Shown here piece after piece: positions 25,121 through 33,746 of a DNA stretch of 40,009 bases; position 1 is the first letter of the stretch, and every line of letters begins with the position of its first letter. The stretch comes from Planctomycetaceae bacterium. GTDB taxonomy: Bacteria > Planctomycetota > Planctomycetia > Pirellulales > Pirellulaceae. A program made the translations under genes and the position numbers. The DNA lies in contig PBTE01000217.1 of assembly GCA_002726515.1 (NCBI GenBank), positions 1 through 40,009 of the forward strand. The letters run 5' to 3'. The notes below the pieces were generated by a model, which saw only the letters and a program-made list of their open reading frames with translations, ran no database searches and was not told where the DNA came from.

Positions 25121-26407
25121 ATGTCCCCGCCAGAAAGCCAAACACCACGAGAATTTGCCCTGCTGGTCGTCAAACGTCTGCGCGAAGCAGGATACGAAGC
25201 CCTGTGGGCCGGTGGTTGCGTGCGCGATCAACTACTGGGACTGCAGCCCAAGGACTACGACGTCGCCACCAGCGCCACACCAGATCAGGTACGTCATGTA
25301 TTTGGTCGCCGGAAGACGTTGGCTATTGGTGCCGCTTTTGGAGTCATCACTGTGATGGGGCCCAGGCAGGCCGGACAAATCGAAGTAGCAACCTTCCGGC
25401 AAGATGCAGAATACTCCGATGGAAGACATCCCGACAGTGTTACTTTTAGCAGTCCTGAAGAGGACGCGAAAAGGCGCGACTTTACCATTAACGGTTTATT
25501 CTGTGATCCCTTGAAAGACCGTGTCATCGACTACGTAGGGGGTGAACGCGATTTACGTGCCGGTTGTGTGCGTGCTATTGGAGATCCTCAAAAGCGGTTC
25601 CATGAAGATAAGCTTCGCCTGCTGCGTGCTGTACGTTTTACGGCAACTTTCAATTTCCATTTGGATCCGGAAACTTTCGATGCCATCCAGGAGAACGCAG
25701 GCCGGATCGTGCTTGTCAGTAGTGAAAGGATTGCCGCGGAGATGCGCAAGATTCTACAGATTCCTTCCCGGCGACTGGGGTGCGAACTCTTGCTCAAAAC
25801 GACACTTCTAAGCTACATCCTGCCTGAAGCTGATCCCACAAGTGGTGACAGGAGACAAGCTTCTACGATCTGGAATCGAACCCTGAACATTCTGGAATCC
25901 CTCCCTCAATCCTGCTTTTCCACAGCCTTGACCGTACTTATCCGTGAGCTTCCCAACGCCCAAATATCACCCAGTGATGCCCTGGACCGAATCGCCCAGC
26001 GTTGGAAACTCTCCAATGAGGAAATTCGGAAAACTTCGTGGTTCCTGTCACATGAATCAACCTTGCGAGCGGCATCGAAGGTTCCTTGGCCTCAGTTACA
26101 ACGAGTGCTGGTACATCCTGACAGTGAGCAGCTTGTCACCTTGTCGGAAATGATTGAACAGGAATTGACCGGCAAGAAAAAACAAACCGCTTATTGCCGC
26201 AGCAAGATGTCCTTGCCCGCCCAAATTTTTAATCCGTCGCCTCTCCTCACAGGTAACGACCTGATAGACCTGGGCATTCCTCCGGGAAAAAGATACCAGA
26301 CCATTTTGGAAAAAGTACGTGATGCACAGCTCAATCAGGAAATTTCCACTAAAGGTGAGGCTTTGAAGCTGGCCCGAAGCGTGTGGGAATCTCGACGCGA
26401 CCAATAG
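25121..26407 (+). CDS. CCA-adding enzyme / poly(A) polymerase family protein
   Basis: A class II nucleotidyltransferase of 428 residues that adds CCA to tRNA 3' ends or A tails to RNA. The head domain shows ALWAGGCVRDQLLGLQPKDY with the metal-binding Asp pair (D45-x-D47), ATSATPDQVRHVF, the RRDFTINGL motif, and neck residues EDKLRLLRAVRF. The body and tail continue to the end. The encoded tRNA-Gln lacks CCA, so such an enzyme is needed. CCA-adding and poly(A) functions cannot be separated by eye. I start at ATG 25121; an in-frame TTG at 25091 with GAAGAG upstream is an alternative. Confidence 0.92.
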   Translation: MSPPESQTPREFALLVVKRLREAGYEALWAGGCVRDQLLGLQPKDYDVATSATPDQVRHVFGRRKTLAIGAAFGVITVMGPRQAGQIEVATFRQDAEYSDGRHPDSVTFSSPEEDAKRRDFTINGLFCDPLKDRVIDYVGGERDLRAGCVRAIGDPQKRFHEDKLRLLRAVRFTATFNFHLDPETFDAIQENAGRIVLVSSERIAAEMRKILQIPSRRLGCELLLKTTLLSYILPEADPTSGDRRQASTIWNRTLNILESLPQSCFSTALTVLIRELPNAQISPSDALDRIAQRWKLSNEEIRKTSWFLSHESTLRAASKVPWPQLQRVLVHPDSEQLVTLSEMIEQELTGKKKQTAYCRSKMSLPAQIFNPSPLLTGNDLIDLGIPPGKRYQTILEKVRDAQLNQEISTKGEALKLARSVWESRRDQ

Positions 26408-26522
26408 CCCTTCCCAATGACTTTACGGCGTGACGATTCCTGGAAGGGTCCTTTCGGATGAAGGGAATAAAAGCGATAATTCTCAGCGGATTAACTATTT
26501 TTCTTTCGGGGTAAACACAAAC

Positions 26523-27113
26523 ATGTTTTGGCTGCTGGTCATCTTTCGCTGGATGCACATTCTGGGCACGATCGCTCTTGTGGGTAGCGCGCTGTTTTAT
26601 TGGCAGGTTTTACTCGCAGGAAATGTTTTTGGTTCGGGAGACAACGCGAACAAGGCCTGGCAATCCCTGCGTGGACGCTGGGCCCGGCTCGTGATGCTAT
26701 CGATCCTTCTGCTGTTAGTCAGCGGAACTGCAAATACCTTTCTCATGGTCAAGAGTGGTGAGTTCAAACAGGTTCCCGCGGGTGTTTATCATGGTTTACT
26801 GGCATTGAAAATTGGCTTGGCAATCGTGGTTTTCCTACTGATGAGTTTCCTCACGGGAAAGACCGCCGTAGCGCAGCGCTTGCAGAAAAATATGCAACTC
26901 TGGATTTCCATTAGTGTCATCTTGGCAGTCCTGGTGGTAATGCTCGCTGGAATAATGAAATCGACAAGCTGCACATCTTCAAACCATGACAAATCAGAAC
27001 CGGTCTTGTCGCTGCGGCACGAACCGACGCGTCTGCTATCGCCGTGTGAAACGGCAATGATTTTTCCCTTTCAGACTGTGGGGTGTGCTCCACAAACCGC
27101 GACATTTTCCTGA
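26523..27113 (+). CDS. Four-helix membrane protein, CopD-like
   Basis: The 196-residue protein has four hydrophobic segments (about residues 1-28, 55-76, 88-110 and 124-146). The first reads FWLLVIFRWMHILGTIALVG, the third GLLALKIGLAIVVFLLMSFL. A His in the first helix and this layout resemble CopD/DUF2269-like membrane proteins, but I cannot name the family firmly. ATG 26523 follows GGGG by 11 bases; an open frame extends upstream to 26430 without a ribosome site. The last 45 residues (from KSTSCTSSNHDK) are polar with several Cys and look unlike the rest, so a frameshift or an unusual tail is possible. Confidence 0.7.
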   Translation: MFWLLVIFRWMHILGTIALVGSALFYWQVLLAGNVFGSGDNANKAWQSLRGRWARLVMLSILLLLVSGTANTFLMVKSGEFKQVPAGVYHGLLALKIGLAIVVFLLMSFLTGKTAVAQRLQKNMQLWISISVILAVLVVMLAGIMKSTSCTSSNHDKSEPVLSLRHEPTRLLSPCETAMIFPFQTVGCAPQTATFS

Positions 27114-27182
27114 AGTGCTCGACACGGTTCGACTTGGAAACCATCAACGTTGGATTGTCCGATCTGCATTTGAATTTCCAGC

Positions 27183-27353
27183 ATGGATAAAAAAACGAAG
27201 AAAAAAATCGATGTACTTCGAAAACGGCTGCAAAAGTTGAAACAACAGGTCGCAGGGGCTAAACAGCAAAACGATGAACCGGACGAGATCAAGCGTCTGG
27301 AGGCTGAGATCCTTCAGGCCGATTCAGAAATAGAGAAGCTCAGGTCTTCCTGA
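27183..27353 (+). CDS. Small coiled-coil protein
   Basis: A 56-residue protein starting MDKKTKKKIDVLRKRLQKLK and ending IEKLRSS. It is almost all helix-forming, with Lys/Arg-rich first and Glu-rich second halves (DEIKRLEAEILQADSEIEKL) and leucines at heptad-like spacing, so a short antiparallel coiled coil or hairpin is likely. The ribosome site is weak. I believe similar small proteins occur in other planctomycetes, but cannot confirm it here. The positive end suggests RNA, DNA or ribosome binding; this is inference. Confidence 0.65.
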   Translation: MDKKTKKKIDVLRKRLQKLKQQVAGAKQQNDEPDEIKRLEAEILQADSEIEKLRSS

Positions 27354-27528
27354 CATTGAAATACTGCAACTGGGAACATGTTTTTTTTATCCTGCAGAGT
27401 GTAGTACTGGTTCCCACTCCACCGTGTTGTCGCAAGCGGGAACTTCTTGCTCTTCTGTCCCGGTGAAGACTTACAAGGCGCCCCCTACCATCCTGGTTTT
27501 CGGGACTGGTTGAATCAAATCGGGGCTC

Positions 27529-29283
27529 TCATGAAACGGCCGTTCCTGGAGTGTCTGACCCTTTCGTCCGCTCACGAAATCGCCACGATAGAGCCAGACA
27601 AAACATCCAGGGTGCAAATTCGATCCAGGTGACAACAAAATCGAAAAACGTCTCACCCGTATAGCCCGACCCGAGAACGTCTGCCCGACCCCAATGGTCT
27701 ATGCACCAGAATCTCAGGTAGTAAAAGAACAGACAACCGCTCATCCAGAGCCAGACTCGACTGCGCGCAAAGACAACCAGTGGCAGGCACCAGCTCCAAT
27801 ACCATGGATTCTGAGTGGGGCTTAACAACCAGAACCAGGCAATGGTCAAAAATGCCGCCCGAAGCCAGTGGGTTACATCCAGCGATCCGGCAACTTGGAC
27901 GGCGAAAACACCGAGCAAAACAAAAAACACACCCAGTGTCGCTGCACGTGCAACGTAAAACGCCATTTGCTCAGAGTGGATACCGAAGTTCTCGGCGGTT
28001 GACACAATCCAGCGGTCACGAAATTGCTCCGGTACCAGAGAAAACCACGCAACGCTTTCGCTGGGAAGGGTGGAAGTTGGCTTGAGGTTTTCGAAACAGA
28101 TCAGGAAGATCAAGTCGTTCATTTCCCAACTGTTCCAAAATGTTTCCAAACCCGTTCTCCCCTGCCAGCCGCTGAATGTTTCGTCCTCCGGTAAGTAGGG
28201 GACTGCCTCGAACGAGAAGTATACCTCTCCCAACTGTCCCTGTTCTTGCCTCGCAGGAAGAAACATGGGACTCATGACACATGCAGAACCGACTACGCCT
28301 GTCAGGGTAACAGTCGCCCCCCACCTCCAACCCAGTCTTTGGGTGACGCCAGTACAGTAAAGAGGAATGAGCACGACGGGATAGATTTTCGCACCCACTC
28401 CCAAAACAAGCCATAGAATTCCCCACAGGGCGTATCGCACCCCCGCGGAAAAACGAGTGTTCTTTTCCGTTTGTAAAACCTTAGCCAAACAATAAAGGGC
28501 ACAGGTTACTAAGAACACGGCAATCACATCGTGGTGACCGCTACCAGCAATCTCTTTGATCAAAAGCGGACACCATCCATAGACCAGGGAAAAACCCACA
28601 GGCCAGCGGACAAGTTTTAAAAGCAGGAGCACCACTCCGAATGTCGCCATGTCGAACACAACAATGCCGCACTTCATGAAAATGATGCGCGCAGTTATTG
28701 AAGCATCGACAGGAGTTGACAACGCTACCAATCCAAAGATGAATTGGCTGATCGGAGGGTAAACGGTGGTGAGATCCGGATAATGAATTCGTTGTAGTAT
28801 TTCACCAACAGCGGGGAAGTCTTGGTGGATCTTGACCAGTCGTTGCAGATCCTCCGGAAGGCTCTCTTCGTCTACCGAACCGGTCAATACCTGTTGCGGG
28901 GTATATGCATAAGGAGTAACACCCTGACTGAAGACAAGTCCGTCCCATAGATACCGGTAGATGTCAATTTCCTGAATCGGGGTCGAAAATACCATCAACA
29001 AGCGAAATAAGAGGCTGCCGCTGACAATGACAGCCAGTAGTTTCCGATTCTGTTTTGCTCGCAGAGCGCAGAAGATCGCCAGCAGGTAGATCAGGAATGA
29101 ACCGACGAACAAACACAGCACCCGAAGCAAAGGGCGCTCTTGTCCGGGCACGTGATATTCGAACCGAAAACTCAGTAGCAGAAGAGTCAGGTAGGTTGTT
29201 GTTAAAAGTAGCCCCAACAGTTTCAGAGTCAGCAAATATTTTGAGGCCAGCTGGTCATTCCCCTGCTGACCAATACCGTGCAT
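27529..29283 (-). CDS. Polytopic GT-C glycosyltransferase (GT87/ArnT-like)
   Basis: The 584-residue protein has about ten to twelve membrane helices. The first periplasmic loop carries STPIQEIDIYRYLWDGLVFS, with the acidic pair typical of GT-C enzymes that use polyprenyl-phosphate sugars, and then GVTPYAYTP, usual for GT87-type mannosyltransferases. Later loops include DLTTVYPPISQFIFGLVA and TQNPWYWSW. It should add hexoses to lipids, glycans or proteins outside the cytoplasmic membrane. ATG 29283 has AGAGGA nine bases upstream; a start at 29316 would overlap the GT2 gene. The GT2 gene ends 17 bp upstream, so the two are probably one operon and one pathway. Confidence 0.85.
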   Translation of the reverse strand: MHGIGQQGNDQLASKYLLTLKLLGLLLTTTYLTLLLLSFRFEYHVPGQERPLLRVLCLFVGSFLIYLLAIFCALRAKQNRKLLAVIVSGSLLFRLLMVFSTPIQEIDIYRYLWDGLVFSQGVTPYAYTPQQVLTGSVDEESLPEDLQRLVKIHQDFPAVGEILQRIHYPDLTTVYPPISQFIFGLVALSTPVDASITARIIFMKCGIVVFDMATFGVVLLLLKLVRWPVGFSLVYGWCPLLIKEIAGSGHHDVIAVFLVTCALYCLAKVLQTEKNTRFSAGVRYALWGILWLVLGVGAKIYPVVLIPLYCTGVTQRLGWRWGATVTLTGVVGSACVMSPMFLPARQEQGQLGEVYFSFEAVPYLPEDETFSGWQGRTGLETFWNSWEMNDLIFLICFENLKPTSTLPSESVAWFSLVPEQFRDRWIVSTAENFGIHSEQMAFYVARAATLGVFFVLLGVFAVQVAGSLDVTHWLRAAFLTIAWFWLLSPTQNPWYWSWCLPLVVFARSRVWLWMSGCLFFYYLRFWCIDHWGRADVLGSGYTGETFFDFVVTWIEFAPWMFCLALSWRFRERTKGSDTPGTAVS

Positions 29284-29300
29284 CACTTCGAGTCCTCTGG

Positions 29301-30083
29301 CTAGACACGTGGCCAAGCATACTTTGCGATGGTGTACAGAATCTTGACACCCGCTTTGAAGGTGCCACTTATCGTGCCACTGATCTTGCTGACACCTATC
29401 CGTTGCCGATACGGAACCGGAATCTCCTGAATTCTGAGCCGGTGTCGGACGGCCTTAATTTGCATTTCGACAGTCCAACCAAAGTCACGGTCTTTCATGT
29501 CTAATAGCAACAGATGTTCAAATCCAATAGCCCGGAAAGGCCCCAAATCGGTATAGGCTGCTCCTAGCAGTACGCGTAGCAGAAAACAAGCAACACGATT
29601 CCCGCAGGTACTTTGAGGCGGCATCGCTCCCGGTTCCCTTGGACCCAGGAGTCGCGATCCTAAAACAAAGTCTGCCCTGTCGTCCAAAATAGGCTGCAGC
29701 AATTCCGGTAGTTTTTCCGGATGGTCGCTGTAGTCACCATCTAAAAACACCACGATCTGTGGGAAGATTTCTTCTCTATCAGCCATCTGTCGTATTACTT
29801 CGACACCGCGCAAGCAGGCTGAACCGTAGCCTTTGCGAGACTCGTGCACTACGGTAGCACCACATCGCGCGGCGACTTCAGGCGTTCCGTCGCTGGAACC
29901 ATTGTCCACCACAATGACTTGCCCCACTTTTGGTAGATCGCCCAACACCAGAGGTAGAGACTGCCTTTCGTTAAGAGCCGGAATGACCACCACCACAGAT
30001 TGCAGCGGTGTCAACCGAGCCTCTGCATCTGCCTCGGCTGTCGCATGAAGCTGTTGTATCGCCATTGAATTTAAGTCCGTCAC
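29301..30083 (-). CDS. GT2 glycosyltransferase, polyprenyl-phosphate sugar synthase type
   Basis: A 260-residue cytoplasmic GT-A enzyme. It has VVVVIPALNERQSLPLVLGD, VIVVDNGSSDGTPEVA, the metal site VFLDGDYSDHPE and the acceptor region DLGPFRAIGFEHLLLLDMKD and GWTVEMQIKA, ending in RQRIGVSKISGT. This pattern fits DPM1-like enzymes that load a sugar on polyprenyl phosphate. No C-terminal membrane helices are present. The start is GTG 30083; ATG 30065 is possible, and neither has a strong ribosome site. The product would supply the GT-C enzyme downstream. Confidence 0.9.
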   Translation of the reverse strand: MTDLNSMAIQQLHATAEADAEARLTPLQSVVVVIPALNERQSLPLVLGDLPKVGQVIVVDNGSSDGTPEVAARCGATVVHESRKGYGSACLRGVEVIRQMADREEIFPQIVVFLDGDYSDHPEKLPELLQPILDDRADFVLGSRLLGPREPGAMPPQSTCGNRVACFLLRVLLGAAYTDLGPFRAIGFEHLLLLDMKDRDFGWTVEMQIKAVRHRLRIQEIPVPYRQRIGVSKISGTISGTFKAGVKILYTIAKYAWPRV

Positions 30084-30569
30084 TTACTGCATCACTTGCC
30101 CCGACCCCTCAGCCGAACCAGCACAAGTTCCTCGTGTTTCAAAATCCCTGCCAGCTAAAGTGAACCGGTCCAGTCGAACCTCTAGAAGTAGACGGAGTGT
30201 CGGCAAAGGAGATTGGAATCTGGTACGAAAAGTAGTACATGACAGGCACGCCTCCCTACTATCTTGCATGGATGCCTTCAGCCACTACAACACAAAGACA
30301 CTATCGACGCCAACTGAATAAGCATTTGGTGATCATTCCAACTACCAGGCTTCAACTCACAACCCACAACTGCTGTTTCATTCTGACATCTTTTTTGACG
30401 CCGAGGCAGTCATGACAACTCGCGTGTGGATCAAACCTGGCACATCCTTTCCACCTAACCCAAGACGATTGTTGTCCTACGCGCCTGTCCGGAAAATAAC
30501 GATAGGAAGCCAACCACGTAGATGCGTGTATTGTACCGAAAAAAACACCTACCGCCCCAGACAACCTGC
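30084..30569. other. 486-bp gap without a recognisable gene
   Basis: Both flanking genes point left, so the gap should hold the GT2 promoter. Minus-strand frames at 30084-30269 and 30352-30627 are rich in Arg, Ser and Cys and look random. No repeat or RNA gene is visible. Confidence 0.35.
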
Positions 30570-31124
30570 TCAATCGTTGGCAAAGACGTAGTCGTTTCCA
30601 GCCGCCCGACGATGGCATGCAATGCATGACGCGAAGCGACCGGCAATTGGCTTATTCCCCTTCTCGGTCGACGTGCTGACCACGGTACCGTCTGGAAAAT
30701 ATTTGATCCAATACCAGTCATTGTGGCTCGGGTCAAAGTTCTTCGCACGATACATCACTTCCACAGCCATCAGTGTCCTTTGGTCCGCGGCATAATTTTC
30801 CAGAACAAAAATCGACTGATGGGGTGGCTCTTGAGGCCTGCTACGGGCCGCTTGGTTCGCATAGAGTTTCAGAAAGGCACCGTGAGGGTTCTTGCCCGCC
30901 CGCACACGGCTACCTTGATCCGAAAAAGAGCCCCAATGTCGGTAGGCAGATCGGCTTTTTGTGAGGTAGCTCCAGAACTTTTCCTGAAACTCTGCCGGGG
31001 CCAGCCGGCGTTTCGGCTGAACTCGCGTTCTCGAACCCGAACCCCGTTGCGCTCCGAGGTCTGTGGAAATGCATAAGCAAAGAGCGAAACCACTAAGAAC
31101 ACCGACCAACCAGTTCCTTGACAT
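30570..31124 (-). CDS. Cytochrome P460-like c-type cytochrome
   Basis: The 184-residue exported protein begins with a signal peptide (MSRNWLVGVLSGFALCLCIS). The rest resembles the cytochrome P460 family: FQEKFWSYLTKSRSAYRHW, GAFLKLYAN, a VEVMYRAKNFDPSHNDWYWI sheet with PDGTVV, and a C-terminal heme c site SCIACHRRAAGNDYVF. P460 proteins can oxidise hydroxylamine or bind NO, but many homologues have other or unknown roles; the crosslinking Lys cannot be assigned by eye. ATG 31124 gives the best signal peptide; GTG 31136 would add four residues. Nothing nearby shows nitrogen metabolism. Confidence 0.85.
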   Translation of the reverse strand: MSRNWLVGVLSGFALCLCISTDLGAQRGSGSRTRVQPKRRLAPAEFQEKFWSYLTKSRSAYRHWGSFSDQGSRVRAGKNPHGAFLKLYANQAARSRPQEPPHQSIFVLENYAADQRTLMAVEVMYRAKNFDPSHNDWYWIKYFPDGTVVSTSTEKGNKPIAGRFASCIACHRRAAGNDYVFAND

Positions 31125-32115
31125 GGATGACACCACTGAGGGATTGTTTCAAAATACGCTCGGAACAACGTATGCGATTATCTGACATCGTGGCACCCGA
31201 AGTCCATATGGGTTTCACAAATCGGAATCCGGCCATTTCTGGACGAAATTGATGGATATCTTCCTTACGGTGTGAGTTGAGTTGATTATTCAAACCCTGC
31301 CTCCATAACTCATCTTCTCTTTTCTTGCTTGCCCATCGTAGTATCCCCAGGTTGGAACAGAATGCTCATCACTTTTTACGGTAAAGACGCACGCGGCAAC
31401 GGTTATTTGAGGCGGTTCGTCCAACCGCGTCCTGTCGCAATTGTCTGTGAAACAAATCCGGAGTCACAAAAGAGTCCGGTGGCCTCAAGCCTCCTGCCAC
31501 TGATGCGACGGGTTGGCCGGGCAGACAAGGTCGCTTATCGCGTACGGATCGATCTCGCGCGGAGCCGGGTAATACAATGGGGACCGATCACCCCAGCGAC
31601 ACTCCAGGCAGTCACCAGTCGTCCGTGAATTCCGCCCACAAAACGGGTCCCGAACAAGTCAGCCAGGTAGGCGGGAAGCGTGGCAAATCGGATGAGTTGT
31701 CGATTTAATCATCACTGCCGTGAGGGCGAATATTCGCGTTCCGCTCCCCTTGTTCATTGTCCCCGTAATCCCATCGAACTTGGGTGAAAGGATGAAGGTT
31801 CAGCCCCTCCGCAGTTTGGGTATTGCCGCAGCTTCGAAAGAAGTGTTCGTTCCATTTTTTCCTTAGCAGTCTCCGTAAACTACAAAAGTGCGGGGAACTG
31901 CGAACGTAAGCTGCCGACTTGGTTTGGGAGCCTGGCGAACCGTTCTACCAGAAGTGGCCCGTGTTTTAGTTATTCCCTTCAGGAAATTCCGCCGCCCAGG
32001 GGCAACTTGGCGTTTCAGGACCCTGACTACTCGACGAAAAGCTATACTTCTTTTTGGAACCACACTTGTCCAGAGTTGTCACCAACAGAAGAATGTAAAA
32101 AACAGTGTGTCAATC
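31125..32115. other. 991-bp divergent gap without a recognisable gene
   Basis: The stretch separates the P460 gene from the TPR-methyltransferase. The reading frame of the latter stays open upstream to 31888, but that part is Arg-rich and lacks TPR pattern, so I do not include it. A plus-strand frame at 31329-31628 has no family resemblance. No RNA, repeat or terminator is clear. Confidence 0.35.
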
Positions 32116-33462
32116 ATGAATCGACCAGACCATTCCCGCCAGCAACAGACGTTCACCATCCAGCAGGCCCTGGACCTTGGAGTGCAGCATCATACTGCCC
32201 GTGACTTGTCCACCGCCGAGGGCATCTATCAACAGATATTAAAAGCCGACCCCAATCAGCCCGACGCTTTGCACCTGCTTGGCGTGATCGCCCATCAGGT
32301 TGGTAAGAGTGATGTAGCTGAAGAACTCATCACAAAGGCTTTGTCCATCAAGCCCGATTGGGCCGAAGCGCACGCCAACCTGGGCAATGCGCTCATGGCA
32401 CAGGGGAAACTTGACGAGGCTGCAGCGAGCCACCGTAAGGCACTCGAAATCAAACCCGATTTTGCCGAGGTGCATAACAACCTCGGTAATGCGCTTAAAG
32501 AATTGGGGCGACTGGAGGAAGCCGTCGCTAGTTATCGTAAAGCAATTGCTATCAAACCGGGACACCTCGAGTCTCACAGCAATCTTGGCACGGCGCTCAG
32601 GGATCTGGGGAAGCTGAATGAGGCCGAAGCAAGCCATCGCAAATCGCTGGAGATTCATTCCTCGTTTGCAGCAGGGCACTACAATCTTCACCCTTTTTTA
32701 CTTGATCCCGGTAATATGGAAGCTTCTATCGAGTGCATGCACAAAGCGGTCGAACTGGATCCGGAGAGCACCAATTATCGATTTTACCTGGGAATGTTGT
32801 TGGACTATTCGGGCAAATCCCGAGACGCGAAAACCCATTTTGATCTGGTTGAAAACGGAGCACGTTCTGGTCGCGCAAAACTGGACGCCTGGCGATACAT
32901 AAAGTCCGCCAATGACAAAATACCCCCGATGGTTGGAAGCAGTTTCGAGGGCTTTAAAATTGGCTTTGATGCCGCGAAGAGTGACGGACTGGTTTTGGAG
33001 TTTGGTGTCAGGTTTGGAACGACGATCCGTCAAATTGCTGCGATCGCGAACCAGGAAGTGCACGGATTTGATAGTTTTGAAGGACTTCCCGACGCGTGGC
33101 ATAACGAGCCCAAGGGTTCATACAGCACCAAGGGTGTCATTCCCTCCGTGCAAGAGAATGTCATTCTTCACAGTGGCTGGTTTGAAGACACTCTGCCCGA
33201 TTTTATCAATAAACACGAAGCGCCGGTCCGGTTCATGAATGTAGATTGTGATATCTACAGGTCGACAAAAACTGTTCTGGACCTGCTTGCCAAACAGATT
33301 GTTGCTGGAACAGTGATCTCTTTTGATGAATACATCGGAAATGAAACTTGGCGCGACGATGAGTTCAAGGCGTTCCAGGAAGCTGCCCTCCAATACGGGT
33401 GGAACTATGAATACCTTTGCTTCAGCTTTGTGTCCAAACAAGTGGTTGTCCGCATCAATTGA
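32116..33462 (+). CDS. TPR protein fused to a TylF-like methyltransferase
   Basis: A 448-residue protein in two parts. Residues about 10-240 hold six to seven TPR units (for example HANLGNALMAQGKLDEAAAS, VHNNLGNALKELGRLEEAVA, SHSNLGTALRDLGKLNEAEA). Residues about 275-448 form a class I SAM-dependent methyltransferase of TylF/MycF type: GLVLEFGVRFGTTIRQIA (SAM loop), VHGFDSFEGLPDAW, SGWFEDTLPDFI, then FMNVDCDIYRSTKTVLD with metal-binding acids and GTVISFDEYIG. TylF enzymes O-methylate sugars. TPR-methyltransferase fusions usually act on glycans; the target is unknown. ATG 32116 has no good ribosome site. Confidence 0.88.
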   Translation: MNRPDHSRQQQTFTIQQALDLGVQHHTARDLSTAEGIYQQILKADPNQPDALHLLGVIAHQVGKSDVAEELITKALSIKPDWAEAHANLGNALMAQGKLDEAAASHRKALEIKPDFAEVHNNLGNALKELGRLEEAVASYRKAIAIKPGHLESHSNLGTALRDLGKLNEAEASHRKSLEIHSSFAAGHYNLHPFLLDPGNMEASIECMHKAVELDPESTNYRFYLGMLLDYSGKSRDAKTHFDLVENGARSGRAKLDAWRYIKSANDKIPPMVGSSFEGFKIGFDAAKSDGLVLEFGVRFGTTIRQIAAIANQEVHGFDSFEGLPDAWHNEPKGSYSTKGVIPSVQENVILHSGWFEDTLPDFINKHEAPVRFMNVDCDIYRSTKTVLDLLAKQIVAGTVISFDEYIGNETWRDDEFKAFQEAALQYGWNYEYLCFSFVSKQVVVRIN

Positions 33463-33746
33463 ACCTTCCCGGACGCTCCCAAACCAAATCGTTTGAGCCA
33501 ACTTCGTCCCTGGCGTCGGCTGATTGACATGGTGAACCCTTTTGGTTTTCGCACAGCCAGTCGTAAACGACCTTACCTGATGCCATCCACCCTGTACTCC
33601 ATCCAAAACGCACTACCGTGATCCCGGGAAAGTCGGCCACGAGGACGATAATGGCTATCGGCTAAAGGCTACTGGAACTGGCATCCTGAAGTGTACGCTG
33701 CCGAAATCATCGGATGACGGGTGACGTAATGGGAACGCAGTAACTG

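Noticed and set aside
27375..27420. T-rich run with GGGAAC...GTTCCC pairing as a terminator
   Set aside because: The T run lies inside the loop of the pairing and not after it, so it does not have terminator form.
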